Of a DNA stretch of 64,000 nt, positions 39,411-46,831 are shown one piece after another. Source of the DNA: Gemmobacter nectariphilus DSM 15620 (GTDB taxonomy: Bacteria; Pseudomonadota; Alphaproteobacteria; Rhodobacterales; Rhodobacteraceae). The position numbers and the translations under genes are program-made. The notes beneath the pieces were generated by a model. It made no database searches and was not told where the DNA came from. It saw only the letters and a program-made list of their open reading frames with translations. Within the stretch, counting starts at the first letter, position 1; each line of letters opens with the position of its first letter. The DNA is taken from the NCBI RefSeq assembly GCF_000429765.1, contig NZ_AUCM01000010.1, positions 116,181 through 180,180 of the forward strand, given 5' to 3'.

Positions 39411-40079
39411 TCAGTTCTGCGGCTTGGGCATCTGGGCGTTCGGGCCACGGCCTTCGGGGCCCTTGCCCTGCATGCCGCCATGCTCGCCCATCTGGCCGCC
39501 TTGACCGTGCATGCCCTTGCCCTCGCCATGCATGCCCATGCGGCCTTCGCCCTCGCCATGCATGCCCTTGCGGCCCTCGCCCCGTCCGCCTTCGCCGCGC
39601 ATCTTCTGCATCCGCTCGGCGGCGCGATCGAATTCATCCTTGCTGATGGCGCCGTCATCGTCGCGATCGACCATGCCGAACATCTTGTCCGCCCCGCGCT
39701 TGCCCCCCATGCGCCCGGCCAGCGCCTCGGCGGCGGACAGCTTGCCATCCTTGTCCGCATCAAGGTTCGTGAACATCTTCTCGGCCATCTGTTCGGCGCG
39801 CTGGCGAGCCATGTCGCCGGCATGGGCCTTCATCTCGTCCAACGTGATCACGCCATCGCCATTCGGGTCCATGGCCTTGATCCGCTCCAGCCGGCGGGCG
39901 TCCATTTCCTCGCGGGTGATCTTGCCATCGCCATTGGTGTCGAGGTCCTCGAACGAGGGCATCATCATCTCGTGGCCCATTCCCGGGCCACGATCGCCAT
40001 GCGGGCCAGCGATGGCAACACCGGCGGCCAGGGTCAGCGACAGCAGGGACACCATGGTCAAAGTCGTCTTGCGGGTCAT
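39411..40079 (-). CDS. Secreted EF-hand calcium-binding protein with Met/His/Gly-rich tail
   Basis: This 222-residue protein has a signal peptide (about 1-24) and four EF-hand loops: 47-58 (DTNGDGKITREE), 71-82 (DPNGDGVITLDE), 107-118 (DADKDGKLSAAE) and 138-149 (DRDDDGAISKDE). The tail (about 160-222) is rich in Gly, Met and His in repeated MHGEG/GMHG units and may bind copper or nickel. GGAGACGACG is the ribosome site. It precedes the ECF sigma factor gene by 135 bases on the same strand and may be its target or sensor. Confidence 0.9.
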   Translation of the reverse strand: MTRKTTLTMVSLLSLTLAAGVAIAGPHGDRGPGMGHEMMMPSFEDLDTNGDGKITREEMDARRLERIKAMDPNGDGVITLDEMKAHAGDMARQRAEQMAEKMFTNLDADKDGKLSAAEALAGRMGGKRGADKMFGMVDRDDDGAISKDEFDRAAERMQKMRGEGGRGEGRKGMHGEGEGRMGMHGEGKGMHGQGGQMGEHGGMQGKGPEGRGPNAQMPKPQN

Positions 40080-40293
40080 CGTCGTCTCCTTGAAGAATGG
40101 GCAACTGCCCTTTGATGCCTGTTCCACGGGCACCGCGGGCCATTCCGTCGCCGATTTCGACAGATTTCAAAGGATCACGGCCTTGTGTCCGCCCGATGTG
40201 CGTTGCGGCCGCTTGTCGCAAGGGCACGCTGGCCCTTTCAATAGCTGACTCGGCAGGGCATATTCAGACCTTGTTCCCCAGAGTGCGGCTGAC

Positions 40294-40713
40294 ATGACCA
40301 CCACCGATCTGCCCTTCGACGCGGCGACCCAGACCGATCTGCAAGACGACCGCCCGCTTCGTCAGGCCATGCTGCGTGGCTGGCGCCGCAAATGCCCGGC
40401 CTGCGGATCGGGTCCGATGCTGCACAGCTATCTGAAAGTGCGCGAGCATTGCCCCGTCTGCGACGAGGCCCTGCACCATCACCGCGCCGATGACGGCCCG
40501 GCCTATCTGACCATCGTCGTGGTCGGCAAGCTGCTGACACCGCTGATCTTTTACATCTTCGTCAAGTTCCGCCCGGAACCCCTGGTCATGGCGGCTGCAT
40601 TTTCCATCGCCGCCGTTGCGCTTTCGCTCTACCTTCTGCCACGGCTCAAGGGCATGTTGGTCGCGATTCAATGGTCGCGGCGGATGCATGGGTTCGGATC
40701 CTCCGCCGACTGA
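40294..40713 (+). CDS. DUF983 family membrane protein
   Basis: This 139-residue protein has two CxxC zinc-ribbon-like pairs (CPACGSG and CPVCDEA) followed by two membrane helices. The pattern RPLRQAMLRGWRRKCPACGSGPMLHSYLKV, HHHRADDGPAYLTI is typical of DUF983. The role is not known. It is immediately followed by a NUDIX gene (21 bases). Confidence 0.9.
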   Translation: MTTTDLPFDAATQTDLQDDRPLRQAMLRGWRRKCPACGSGPMLHSYLKVREHCPVCDEALHHHRADDGPAYLTIVVVGKLLTPLIFYIFVKFRPEPLVMAAAFSIAAVALSLYLLPRLKGMLVAIQWSRRMHGFGSSAD

Positions 40714-40734
40714 CGGGCGATTGGGAGGAACCGG

Positions 40735-41427
40735 ATGTCAGACGAAAACCAGCCGATCCGCGATGCGGCTACGGTGATTCTTGCCCGCGACGGCAAGGAA
40801 GGCCCCGAGGTGCTGATGGGCCAGCGCGGCGCAAAAGCCGCGTTCATGCCGAACAAGTTCGTCTTTCCGGGCGGCGGCGTGGATGCCGAGGACCGCACGG
40901 TCCCGCTGGCAACGCCGCTCAGCCCGGTCTGCACCCGGCGTCTGGGGGAATTTCCGCAACCCGGCGCCCTGCCCGGCCTGACGGCGGAAACCCTTGCCGC
41001 AACGGCGATCCGCGAGCTGTGGGAAGAAACCGGCCTTGCGCTGGCCCGCCCTGCCCCCTGGCCCGGCGAGCCGACCGCCGACTGGACCGAAATGGCCGCC
41101 CGTGGCCTGATGCCCGATGCATCACCCCTGCAGTATGTGTTTCGCGCGATCACGCCCCCCGGCCGCACCCGACGATTTGATGCGCGCTTCTTTCTGGCCG
41201 ATGTGACCGGCGTCGCAGGCGATCCTGACGATTTCTCCTTCGCCCAGGACGAACTGGCGCATCTGCAATGGGTGCCGCTGCGCCGGGCGCGCGGGTTCGA
41301 TCTGCCCTTCATCACCGAAGTGGTGATCGCCGAGGTCGCCCGTCAGATGGAACGCGGCGGCCAGATCGAGAGCGTGCCGTTCTTTGACAATTCCGGCCCG
41401 ATCCCGGCGTTCCGCCGGATCGCCTGA
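40735..41427 (+). CDS. NUDIX hydrolase
   Basis: This 230-residue NUDIX protein cleaves a nucleoside diphosphate linked to another group. It has a long insert between the box start GGGVDAED (47-53) and the catalytic RELWEETG (93-100), as in NUDT19-like and CoA-pyrophosphatase relatives. It begins QPIRDAATVILARDGKEGPEVLMGQR. The exact substrate is not readable. It lies with the DUF983 gene and its stop is 5 bases from the convergent HAD gene. Confidence 0.9.
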   Translation: MSDENQPIRDAATVILARDGKEGPEVLMGQRGAKAAFMPNKFVFPGGGVDAEDRTVPLATPLSPVCTRRLGEFPQPGALPGLTAETLAATAIRELWEETGLALARPAPWPGEPTADWTEMAARGLMPDASPLQYVFRAITPPGRTRRFDARFFLADVTGVAGDPDDFSFAQDELAHLQWVPLRRARGFDLPFITEVVIAEVARQMERGGQIESVPFFDNSGPIPAFRRIA

Positions 41428-41434
41428 GCCCGCG

Positions 41435-42127
41435 TCAGACCTGCGCGTCCAGCCAATCCGGCAAGCCGCCGATATTGGCCAGGACCGCATCGGCATGGGG
41501 TTCCAGTTCCGGCAGCAGTGCAATGCCCGTCAGCACGCCGACCCGCCGCATCCCGGCCCTGTGGCCAGCGTGCAGGTCGTGCAGGCTGTCGCCCACCATC
41601 GCAACGCGTCCCGGGCTCACCCCGGTGTGCTGACAAAAGGCCAGCAACTGGCCCGGCGCAGGCTTGGCACCATGCCCTGAATCGCATCCGGCAATGAAAT
41701 CGAACAGATCGGTCACCGCTGACCGTTCCAGATGGGCCCGCGCCGGGGCCTCGGCGTCATTGGTCACCAGACCGATCTTGAGCCCCCGCGCGCGCAGATC
41801 AATCAGCAGCGGGCGCAGCGGGACGGCCTCGACCAGCGGCACTTCGGCGGCCAGCAGGTTCATCCGGGCAACCAGCGTCTCGTGCCGGTGCCCGGGCAGA
41901 TGCGAGATCAGCAAGGAGGCGATTTCCACGGGCGTGCCTGCAATCACCGGGCTGTCGGCCGCGAAATCCCGTCTGGTCAGGTCAAAGCCGATTGCCCCGG
42001 CAAGGCGGTCGGCATGGTCAAGGTCGCCGTTGCTGAGTTCTGTCAACAGCCGGGCCGACCATTCGGCCCAAGTGGCGCGAAAGTCGAACAGCGTGCCGTC
42101 CTTGTCAAAGATGATGCCGTCGATCAT
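41435..42127 (-). CDS. HAD-family hydrolase, phosphoglycolate-phosphatase-like
   Basis: This 230-residue haloacid dehalogenase-like phosphatase has the DKDGTLFDF motif with D8 nucleophile and D10 acid, VTNDAEAPARAHLE as motif II, GAKPAPGQLLAFC with the Lys of motif III, and MVGDSLHDLHAGHRAGM as motif IV. The cap is of the Gph/PGPase type. ATG 42127 is the usual start. The substrate is not certain. Confidence 0.9.
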   Translation of the reverse strand: MIDGIIFDKDGTLFDFRATWAEWSARLLTELSNGDLDHADRLAGAIGFDLTRRDFAADSPVIAGTPVEIASLLISHLPGHRHETLVARMNLLAAEVPLVEAVPLRPLLIDLRARGLKIGLVTNDAEAPARAHLERSAVTDLFDFIAGCDSGHGAKPAPGQLLAFCQHTGVSPGRVAMVGDSLHDLHAGHRAGMRRVGVLTGIALLPELEPHADAVLANIGGLPDWLDAQV

Positions 42128-42193
42128 GGTTCCCCCGCCCGTTTCTGCCGGCCGCACATTACCCTGCCGTTCCCGCGCCCCTGCTGCAAGAGG

Positions 42194-42472
42194 TCAGGTC
42201 CAGTGCCAGCTTTGTCCACCTGGCAGCGCGGCCCGCGCCTCGGCCGGTTCGGTCGGCGCAAGCCCTGCTGCCTCGGCAAAACCCAGAACCCAGCGGTCGT
42301 CCTGCAACAGGAACTCCAGCACGGCCCCCAGAAAGGCAGGATCGGCCGCCCGCTCGCGCAGGTCGGACAGGCTTGCCCCGGTCGCCCCCAGAAAGGCCCC
42401 GATCAGATCGTCATGCGCCGCCATATGCGCCAGCGCCTGCAATCCCACGATCTCGGCACGATCCCTGTTCAT
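42194..42472 (-). CDS. DUF3572 family protein
   Basis: This 92-residue protein matches DUF3572: AEIVGLQALAHMAAHDDLIGAFLGATGASLSDLRERA, FLGAVLEFLLQDDRWVLGFAEAAGL and the ending ALPGGQSWHW. It is found widely in alphaproteobacteria and is often beside pleD-like genes, as here, where it is divergent from pleD. No function is established. Confidence 0.85.
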   Translation of the reverse strand: MNRDRAEIVGLQALAHMAAHDDLIGAFLGATGASLSDLRERAADPAFLGAVLEFLLQDDRWVLGFAEAAGLAPTEPAEARAALPGGQSWHWT

Positions 42473-42637
42473 CTGCCTCTCCCCGCTCGGCGGATTTCCG
42501 CCCTCATATGCCCTTCCTCATATGGTCGTGACACCCGGGCCATGCAATCGGAAACGATTTGTTAACCATTGTGGCAGAAGGTGATCCTTGCGGAACAGAC
42601 GTGCAACCCCAACCCGACCGAGAGGAGTCATGGTGCC

Positions 42638-44005
42638 ATGACGCGCAGGATTCTGATCGTCGATGATGTGCCCACCAACCGGATCATCCTCAAGGTCAAG
42701 CTGAACGCCGCCTGCTATGAGGCGACCATGGCCGCCAGCGGCGCCGAAGCGCTGGAGCTTGCCCGGCGCGAGCTGCCGGACGTGATCTTGCTCGACTATG
42801 CCATGCCCGGCATGGACGGGATCGAGGTGTGCCGCGCCTTGCGGGCCGATCCGGCCACGGCGCGCATTCCGGTCATCATGTTCACCGCATCCGACGATGA
42901 ACGCGCGCGCATCACTGCGCTGAGGGGCGGCGCCGACGATTTTCTCGTCAAGCCGATCGACGACAAGGTCCTGATGGCGCGCATCCGCAACCTGATGCGG
43001 GCCCATGACCGGGCGAGCTTTTCCGCCGAGGCGGAACAGATCGACGGTCTGGGCTTTGCCGAGGCTGCCCCCGGCTTTGACCAGCCCGCCTGCATCGCCC
43101 TGTTGTCCGCGCGGCCCGAAACCGCGCTGCGCTGGCGCAAGGCGCTGGCCCCCCATCTGCAGGACCGTCTGGTCATCATGGGGCGCGAGGCAGCGCTTGA
43201 AGGGACGGGTCCGACCCCTGATCTCTATATTCTGGCCGCCGAGCTGGACGGCGGTGCCAGCGGCTTGCAGATGATGTCCGATCTTCGCTCGCGCCCCGAA
43301 AGCTGTCATGCGGCCATCTGCCTTGTGCTGCCGGCCGATTGCCCTGCCGAGGCGGCGACGGCGCTCGATCTTGGGGCCGACGATGTGCTGCGCGCCGATT
43401 TCGACGGGGCCGAGGCTGCGGTTCGCGCCCAGGCGCTGATCGCGCGCAAGCGGCTGGGCGATCGTCAGCGCGCCCGGCTTGCGGAAAGCCTGCGCCTTGC
43501 CGTGACCGATCCGCTGACGGGCCTGCACAACCGGCGCTATGCGCTGCCGGTGCTGGGCCGCATGGTCGCGACGGCGGCGCGCACGCGGCGGACCTGCGCG
43601 GTGATGGTGCTGGATCTGGATCGCTTCAAATCGGTCAACGATCATCATGGCCATGCCGCAGGCGATGCCGCGCTGGTCGAGGTGGCGAACCGCCTGACCT
43701 CCGCCTTGCGCCCTGGCGATCTGGTGGCCCGACTGGGCGGCGAGGAATTTCTGGTCGCCCTGCCCGATGTGACCGAAAGCGCGGCCCATGACATGGCCGA
43801 GCGGCTGCGCCGGGCCATTTCGGCGCGGCCGGTCACCCTTCCGGGGGGCGGACAGCTGGGGGTGACCGTCTCGATCGGCCTGGCGCTGTCCTCGACGGTC
43901 TACGAACCTGCGGAAATGCTGATCGCCCGCGCCGACAGCGCGCTGCTGGCCGCCAAGGCCGACGGGCGCGACAAGGTTGCCATGGGGGGGCGCAGCGCCG
44001 CCTGA
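42638..44005 (+). CDS. pleD: PleD-family response regulator diguanylate cyclase (REC-REC-GGDEF)
   Basis: PleD makes cyclic di-GMP when phosphorylated and controls surface and motility decisions. The 455-residue protein has an N-terminal receiver domain with the phosphoacceptor D53 (LLDYAMPG), a second degenerate receiver (about 150-270), and a GGDEF domain with the active GGEEF at 367-371. The inhibitory I-site RPGD lies at 358-361, in the same place as in Caulobacter PleD, so product feedback is expected. ATG 42638 starts MTRRILIVDDVPTNRIIL. It is followed by an H-NOX-like gene and a second GGDEF gene. Confidence 0.94.
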   Translation: MTRRILIVDDVPTNRIILKVKLNAACYEATMAASGAEALELARRELPDVILLDYAMPGMDGIEVCRALRADPATARIPVIMFTASDDERARITALRGGADDFLVKPIDDKVLMARIRNLMRAHDRASFSAEAEQIDGLGFAEAAPGFDQPACIALLSARPETALRWRKALAPHLQDRLVIMGREAALEGTGPTPDLYILAAELDGGASGLQMMSDLRSRPESCHAAICLVLPADCPAEAATALDLGADDVLRADFDGAEAAVRAQALIARKRLGDRQRARLAESLRLAVTDPLTGLHNRRYALPVLGRMVATAARTRRTCAVMVLDLDRFKSVNDHHGHAAGDAALVEVANRLTSALRPGDLVARLGGEEFLVALPDVTESAAHDMAERLRRAISARPVTLPGGGQLGVTVSIGLALSSTVYEPAEMLIARADSALLAAKADGRDKVAMGGRSAA

Positions 44006-44073
44006 TCCGCAGTCATTGGCGCTTTGTTAACGGGCGCCGCCTAGACTTGCCCCATCATTGCAAGGACAGGGCG

Positions 44074-44649
44074 ATGCACGGGCTGATGAACCGCGCGATT
44101 CAGGGCTTTCTGCGCGACACCTACGGCGAGGATCTGTGGGCCCGCGTCGCGCGCACGGCGCAGCTGCACCCCGACGGGTTCGAAGCGATGCTGCATTATG
44201 ACGATGCCCTGACCGAATCCGTCCTGCGCACGGCCGCCGATCTGCTGGACCGCAGCCGCGAAACCATTCTGGAAGACATCGGCACCTGGCTGGTATCGTC
44301 AGCCACGGGTCAGCCGCTGCGGCGGTTGTTGCGCTTTGGCGGCGTCACCTTCACCGATTTCCTGCATTCGCTGGAAGAACTGCCCGACCGTGGCCGCCTG
44401 GCGCTGCCCGATCTGGGCCTGCCCGCGCTGACGCTGGCCGAATCGCAACCGGGCATTTACGAACTGACCTGTCAGGGGCAACCCGGGTTCTGCCATGTGC
44501 TGATGGGCGTCCTGCGCGCCATGGCTGACGATTATGGCGCGCTGGTGCTGCTGGACCAGTCGCCCGCCCGCCCTGAAACGCTGATGATTCACCTGCTGGC
44601 CGCCGATTTTTCCGAAGGCCGCCGCTTTGATCTGGCCGGCGAGGTCTAG
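44074..44649 (+). CDS. H-NOX-like (HNOB) protein lacking the heme-ligand histidine
   Basis: This 191-residue protein has the H-NOX (HNOB) fold: MHGLMNRAIQGFLRDTYGEDLW at the N-terminus and a HNOB-type core around FTDFLHSLEELPDRG. Known H-NOX proteins bind heme through a His in a FLxNLDxLH-type segment. Here that site reads FLHSLEELPD, so Pro104 or Asp105 stands in its place; the nearest His is H98, six residues early. The YxSxR heme-propionate motif is also not found (GIYELTCQGQ). It is coupled to an HNOBA-GGDEF gene, whose partner it should be. Heme-free sensing is inferred from eye alignment only. Confidence 0.85.
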   Translation: MHGLMNRAIQGFLRDTYGEDLWARVARTAQLHPDGFEAMLHYDDALTESVLRTAADLLDRSRETILEDIGTWLVSSATGQPLRRLLRFGGVTFTDFLHSLEELPDRGRLALPDLGLPALTLAESQPGIYELTCQGQPGFCHVLMGVLRAMADDYGALVLLDQSPARPETLMIHLLAADFSEGRRFDLAGEV

Positions 44650-45624
44650 ATGGATGGCCGATTGACCGATGCGCTGGTTTCGATGACCCCCACGGCCCTG
44701 AACCGGCTGATGCCGATGCACCTGTGCCTGAATGCGCGGGGCACGATCACGTCGGCCGGCCCCACATTGTCCAAGATCGCCCCCGCGCCGCTGGTGGGAC
44801 AGCCCTTTTCGGCCATGTTCACGCTGCGCCGCCCCCCTGGCATCACCAGTGTCGAACAGCTGCGCCGTACCTCGCATCGGCTGCACATCTCGATGAACGG
44901 TGCGGCACTGCGCGGCCTTGCGGTGGCCTTGTCTGATGGCGGGGCGCTGCTGAACCTGTCCTTTGGCATCGACTTGCCCGAAGCCGTGCGCCAGCACCGA
45001 CTGAGCGACGGGGACTTTGCCCCCACCGATCTGGCAGTGGAACTTCTGTATCTGATCGAGGCGAAAACCCTGGTGATGGCCGAACTGAACGAGCTGAACC
45101 GCCGCCTGCAAGGGGCCAAGTCGATCGCCGAGGAACAGGCCCAGACCGACACGCTGACCGGCCTGCGCAACCGCCGCGCCATGGATGCCCGGCTGGCCCA
45201 GCTGATTGAAAGCGGCCAGCCCTTTGGCCTGATGCATCTCGATCTCGACTGGTTCAAGCAGGTGAACGACACGCATGGCCATGCTGCCGGCGATCATGTG
45301 CTGCAACAGGTTGCCCGCGTCCTGATCGGCGAGACGCGCCTGCACGATACGGTGGCGCGCATCGGGGGGGATGAATTCGTCATCCTGCTGCCTGGCCTCG
45401 TCGACGAGACGCGCATGACCAGCATCGCCCGGCGCATCATCGACCGCCTGTCGCAGCCCATTCCATTCGATGGCAAGTCCTGCACCATCTCGGCCAGCAT
45501 CGGCATGACCGTGTCGGCAGCCTACCCGCATGCCTCGGCCGAACAGATGCTGGCCGATGCCGATCAGGCGCTTTACGGATCGAAACATGCGGGGCGCGGG
45601 CGGGCGACGGTGCATTCGGCCTGA
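44650..45624 (+). CDS. HNOBA-domain diguanylate cyclase
   Basis: This 324-residue protein has an N-terminal HNOBA domain (about 1-110, MPMHLCLNARGTITSAGPTLSKI), which normally pairs with H-NOX, a linker helix (about 130-155, coiled-coil-like) and a C-terminal GGDEF domain with GGDEF at 239-243. The I-site RLHD is at 230-233. The ATG follows the H-NOX-like stop with no gap, so the two are translated together. A c-di-GMP output controlled by an H-NOX partner is expected from the family. Confidence 0.92.
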   Translation: MDGRLTDALVSMTPTALNRLMPMHLCLNARGTITSAGPTLSKIAPAPLVGQPFSAMFTLRRPPGITSVEQLRRTSHRLHISMNGAALRGLAVALSDGGALLNLSFGIDLPEAVRQHRLSDGDFAPTDLAVELLYLIEAKTLVMAELNELNRRLQGAKSIAEEQAQTDTLTGLRNRRAMDARLAQLIESGQPFGLMHLDLDWFKQVNDTHGHAAGDHVLQQVARVLIGETRLHDTVARIGGDEFVILLPGLVDETRMTSIARRIIDRLSQPIPFDGKSCTISASIGMTVSAAYPHASAEQMLADADQALYGSKHAGRGRATVHSA

Positions 45625-45647
45625 CACCGCATTTTCGAAGATTTCCG

Positions 45648-45676
45648 TTGACAGATTGGCGATTCGAAACAAAACT
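45648..45676 (+). promoter_or_regulatory. Candidate promoter of the catabolic cluster
   Basis: TTGACA at 45648-45653 is a consensus -35 hexamer. The -10 would fall at about 45671-45676 (AAAACT) with a 17-base spacer, a weak match. It lies just upstream of a dyad that could be the TetR operator. Confidence 0.5.
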
Positions 45677-45699
45677 GAACCGTAAAGTAAAGTTTCAGT
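45674..45699. promoter_or_regulatory. Candidate TetR operator (ACTGAA - N14 - TTCAGT)
   Basis: ACTGAA (45674-45679) and TTCAGT (45694-45699) form a 6-bp inverted repeat with further partial symmetry inside (C81/G92, T83/A90). It overlaps the -10 and start-site region of the candidate promoter, which suits repression. The TetR regulator encoded in the same cluster is the natural candidate ligand. Confidence 0.5.
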
Positions 45700-45700
45700 C

Positions 45701-45748
45701 GCATCGCCGTTCCCTTGCCACCGCCCCTGATGGGCGCGGAACGGATGC
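45701..45748 (+). promoter_or_regulatory. Structured leader before the NicX-like gene
   Basis: Outer arms GCAT and CCGTTCC (45701-45704, 45707-45713) pair with GGAACGG and ATGC (45738-45748), with a 2-base bulge; inside, CGCCC (45722-45726) pairs with GGGCG (45732-45736). The structure ends 21 bases before the GTG start. Whether it acts in regulation is not known. Confidence 0.4.
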
Positions 45749-45769
45749 GCTTATGCCAAGGGGATCGCC

Positions 45770-46819
45770 GTGCTTCAGGAAGTGGTCGAGGGCAAGTGGC
45801 TGGCGGCGTTTCGCCGCGTGCTGGCCCTGAACGGGATCAAGGACGGCACCACCGTTGCCATCATCGCGGAAACCCAGTCGCGCCCGGTGCTGATGCAGCT
45901 GGCGGGGCTGGCCTGCTATGATCTGGGGGCCGAATACCACACCATCGTGCTGCCGACCCCGCCGCAAACCGCGCCGGTGCCGGTCAAATCCACCGGAACC
46001 TGTGTCGCCATCCAGAACCGCCGCGCCGTGGTCGAGGCGCTGAAGCGGGTCGAGGTGATCGTCGATGTCACGGTCGAAGGGCTGATCCACGCCGAGGAAT
46101 GGCCGGAAATCGAACTGGCCGGAACCCGCCTGCTGGTGATCTGCAACGAACACCCCGAGATCCTGGAACGCACCGAGCCGCGGGCCGAACTTGGCCCCAG
46201 GGTCGCGCTGGGGATCGAGATGTTGCGCCAGGCCTCGGAGATGCGCGTCACCAGCCGCGCGGGCACCGACCTGCGGATCGACATCCGCGATGCGCCCTGT
46301 GGCGGCACGCCGGGCTTTACGACCAAACCGGGCGGCGTTGCGCATTGGCCGGGCGGGCTGTGCCTGTGCTTCCCCGGTCCTGGCACGATCAACGGCCGCA
46401 TCGTGATGGATGTGGGCGATATGAACCTGACGTTCAAATCCTATCTTTCCAGCCCGATCGACATGACGGTGCGCGACGATTTCGTCACCGAGATCCGGGG
46501 CGACGGGCTGGATGCCGAACTCTTCCGCGACTACCTCGAGGCCTGGGGCGACCGCAACGCCTATGGCCTGAGCCATGTCGGCTGGGGCATGAACCCCGGC
46601 GCCCGCTGGGTGTCGGGCGCGCTTTACGACAAGCGTGACATGCAGGCGACCGAGTTTCGCGCCTGGGCTGGCAACTTCCTGTGGTCGACCGGCGCAAACC
46701 AGTATGCCGACCGCTTCACCCTTGGCCATTTCGACCTGCCGATGCGCCGCTGCACCATCACGCTCGACGGGGAAACCGTCGTGAAGGATGGCGTGCTGCA
46801 AGGCGATCTCGCCCTCTGA
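45770..46819 (+). CDS. NicX-like (2,5-dihydroxypyridine 5,6-dioxygenase/M29-like) protein
   Basis: This 349-residue protein belongs to the family of 2,5-dihydroxypyridine dioxygenase NicX, which is related in sequence to M29 aminopeptidases. The iron-ligand pattern known for NicX (His, and a His-x-Asp pair) is seen as H269 (LSHVGWGMN), H320 and D322 (GHFDLP), at nearly the same positions as in P. putida NicX. NicX opens the pyridine ring to N-formylmaleamate. Start is GTG with AAGGGG upstream. It leads a cluster with an acyl-CoA-dehydrogenase-like flavoprotein and a hydrolase, which fits oxidative breakdown of an N-heterocycle. An aminopeptidase role cannot be excluded. Confidence 0.75.
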   Translation: MLQEVVEGKWLAAFRRVLALNGIKDGTTVAIIAETQSRPVLMQLAGLACYDLGAEYHTIVLPTPPQTAPVPVKSTGTCVAIQNRRAVVEALKRVEVIVDVTVEGLIHAEEWPEIELAGTRLLVICNEHPEILERTEPRAELGPRVALGIEMLRQASEMRVTSRAGTDLRIDIRDAPCGGTPGFTTKPGGVAHWPGGLCLCFPGPGTINGRIVMDVGDMNLTFKSYLSSPIDMTVRDDFVTEIRGDGLDAELFRDYLEAWGDRNAYGLSHVGWGMNPGARWVSGALYDKRDMQATEFRAWAGNFLWSTGANQYADRFTLGHFDLPMRRCTITLDGETVVKDGVLQGDLAL

Positions 46820-46831
46820 CCCCCGGAGCCC

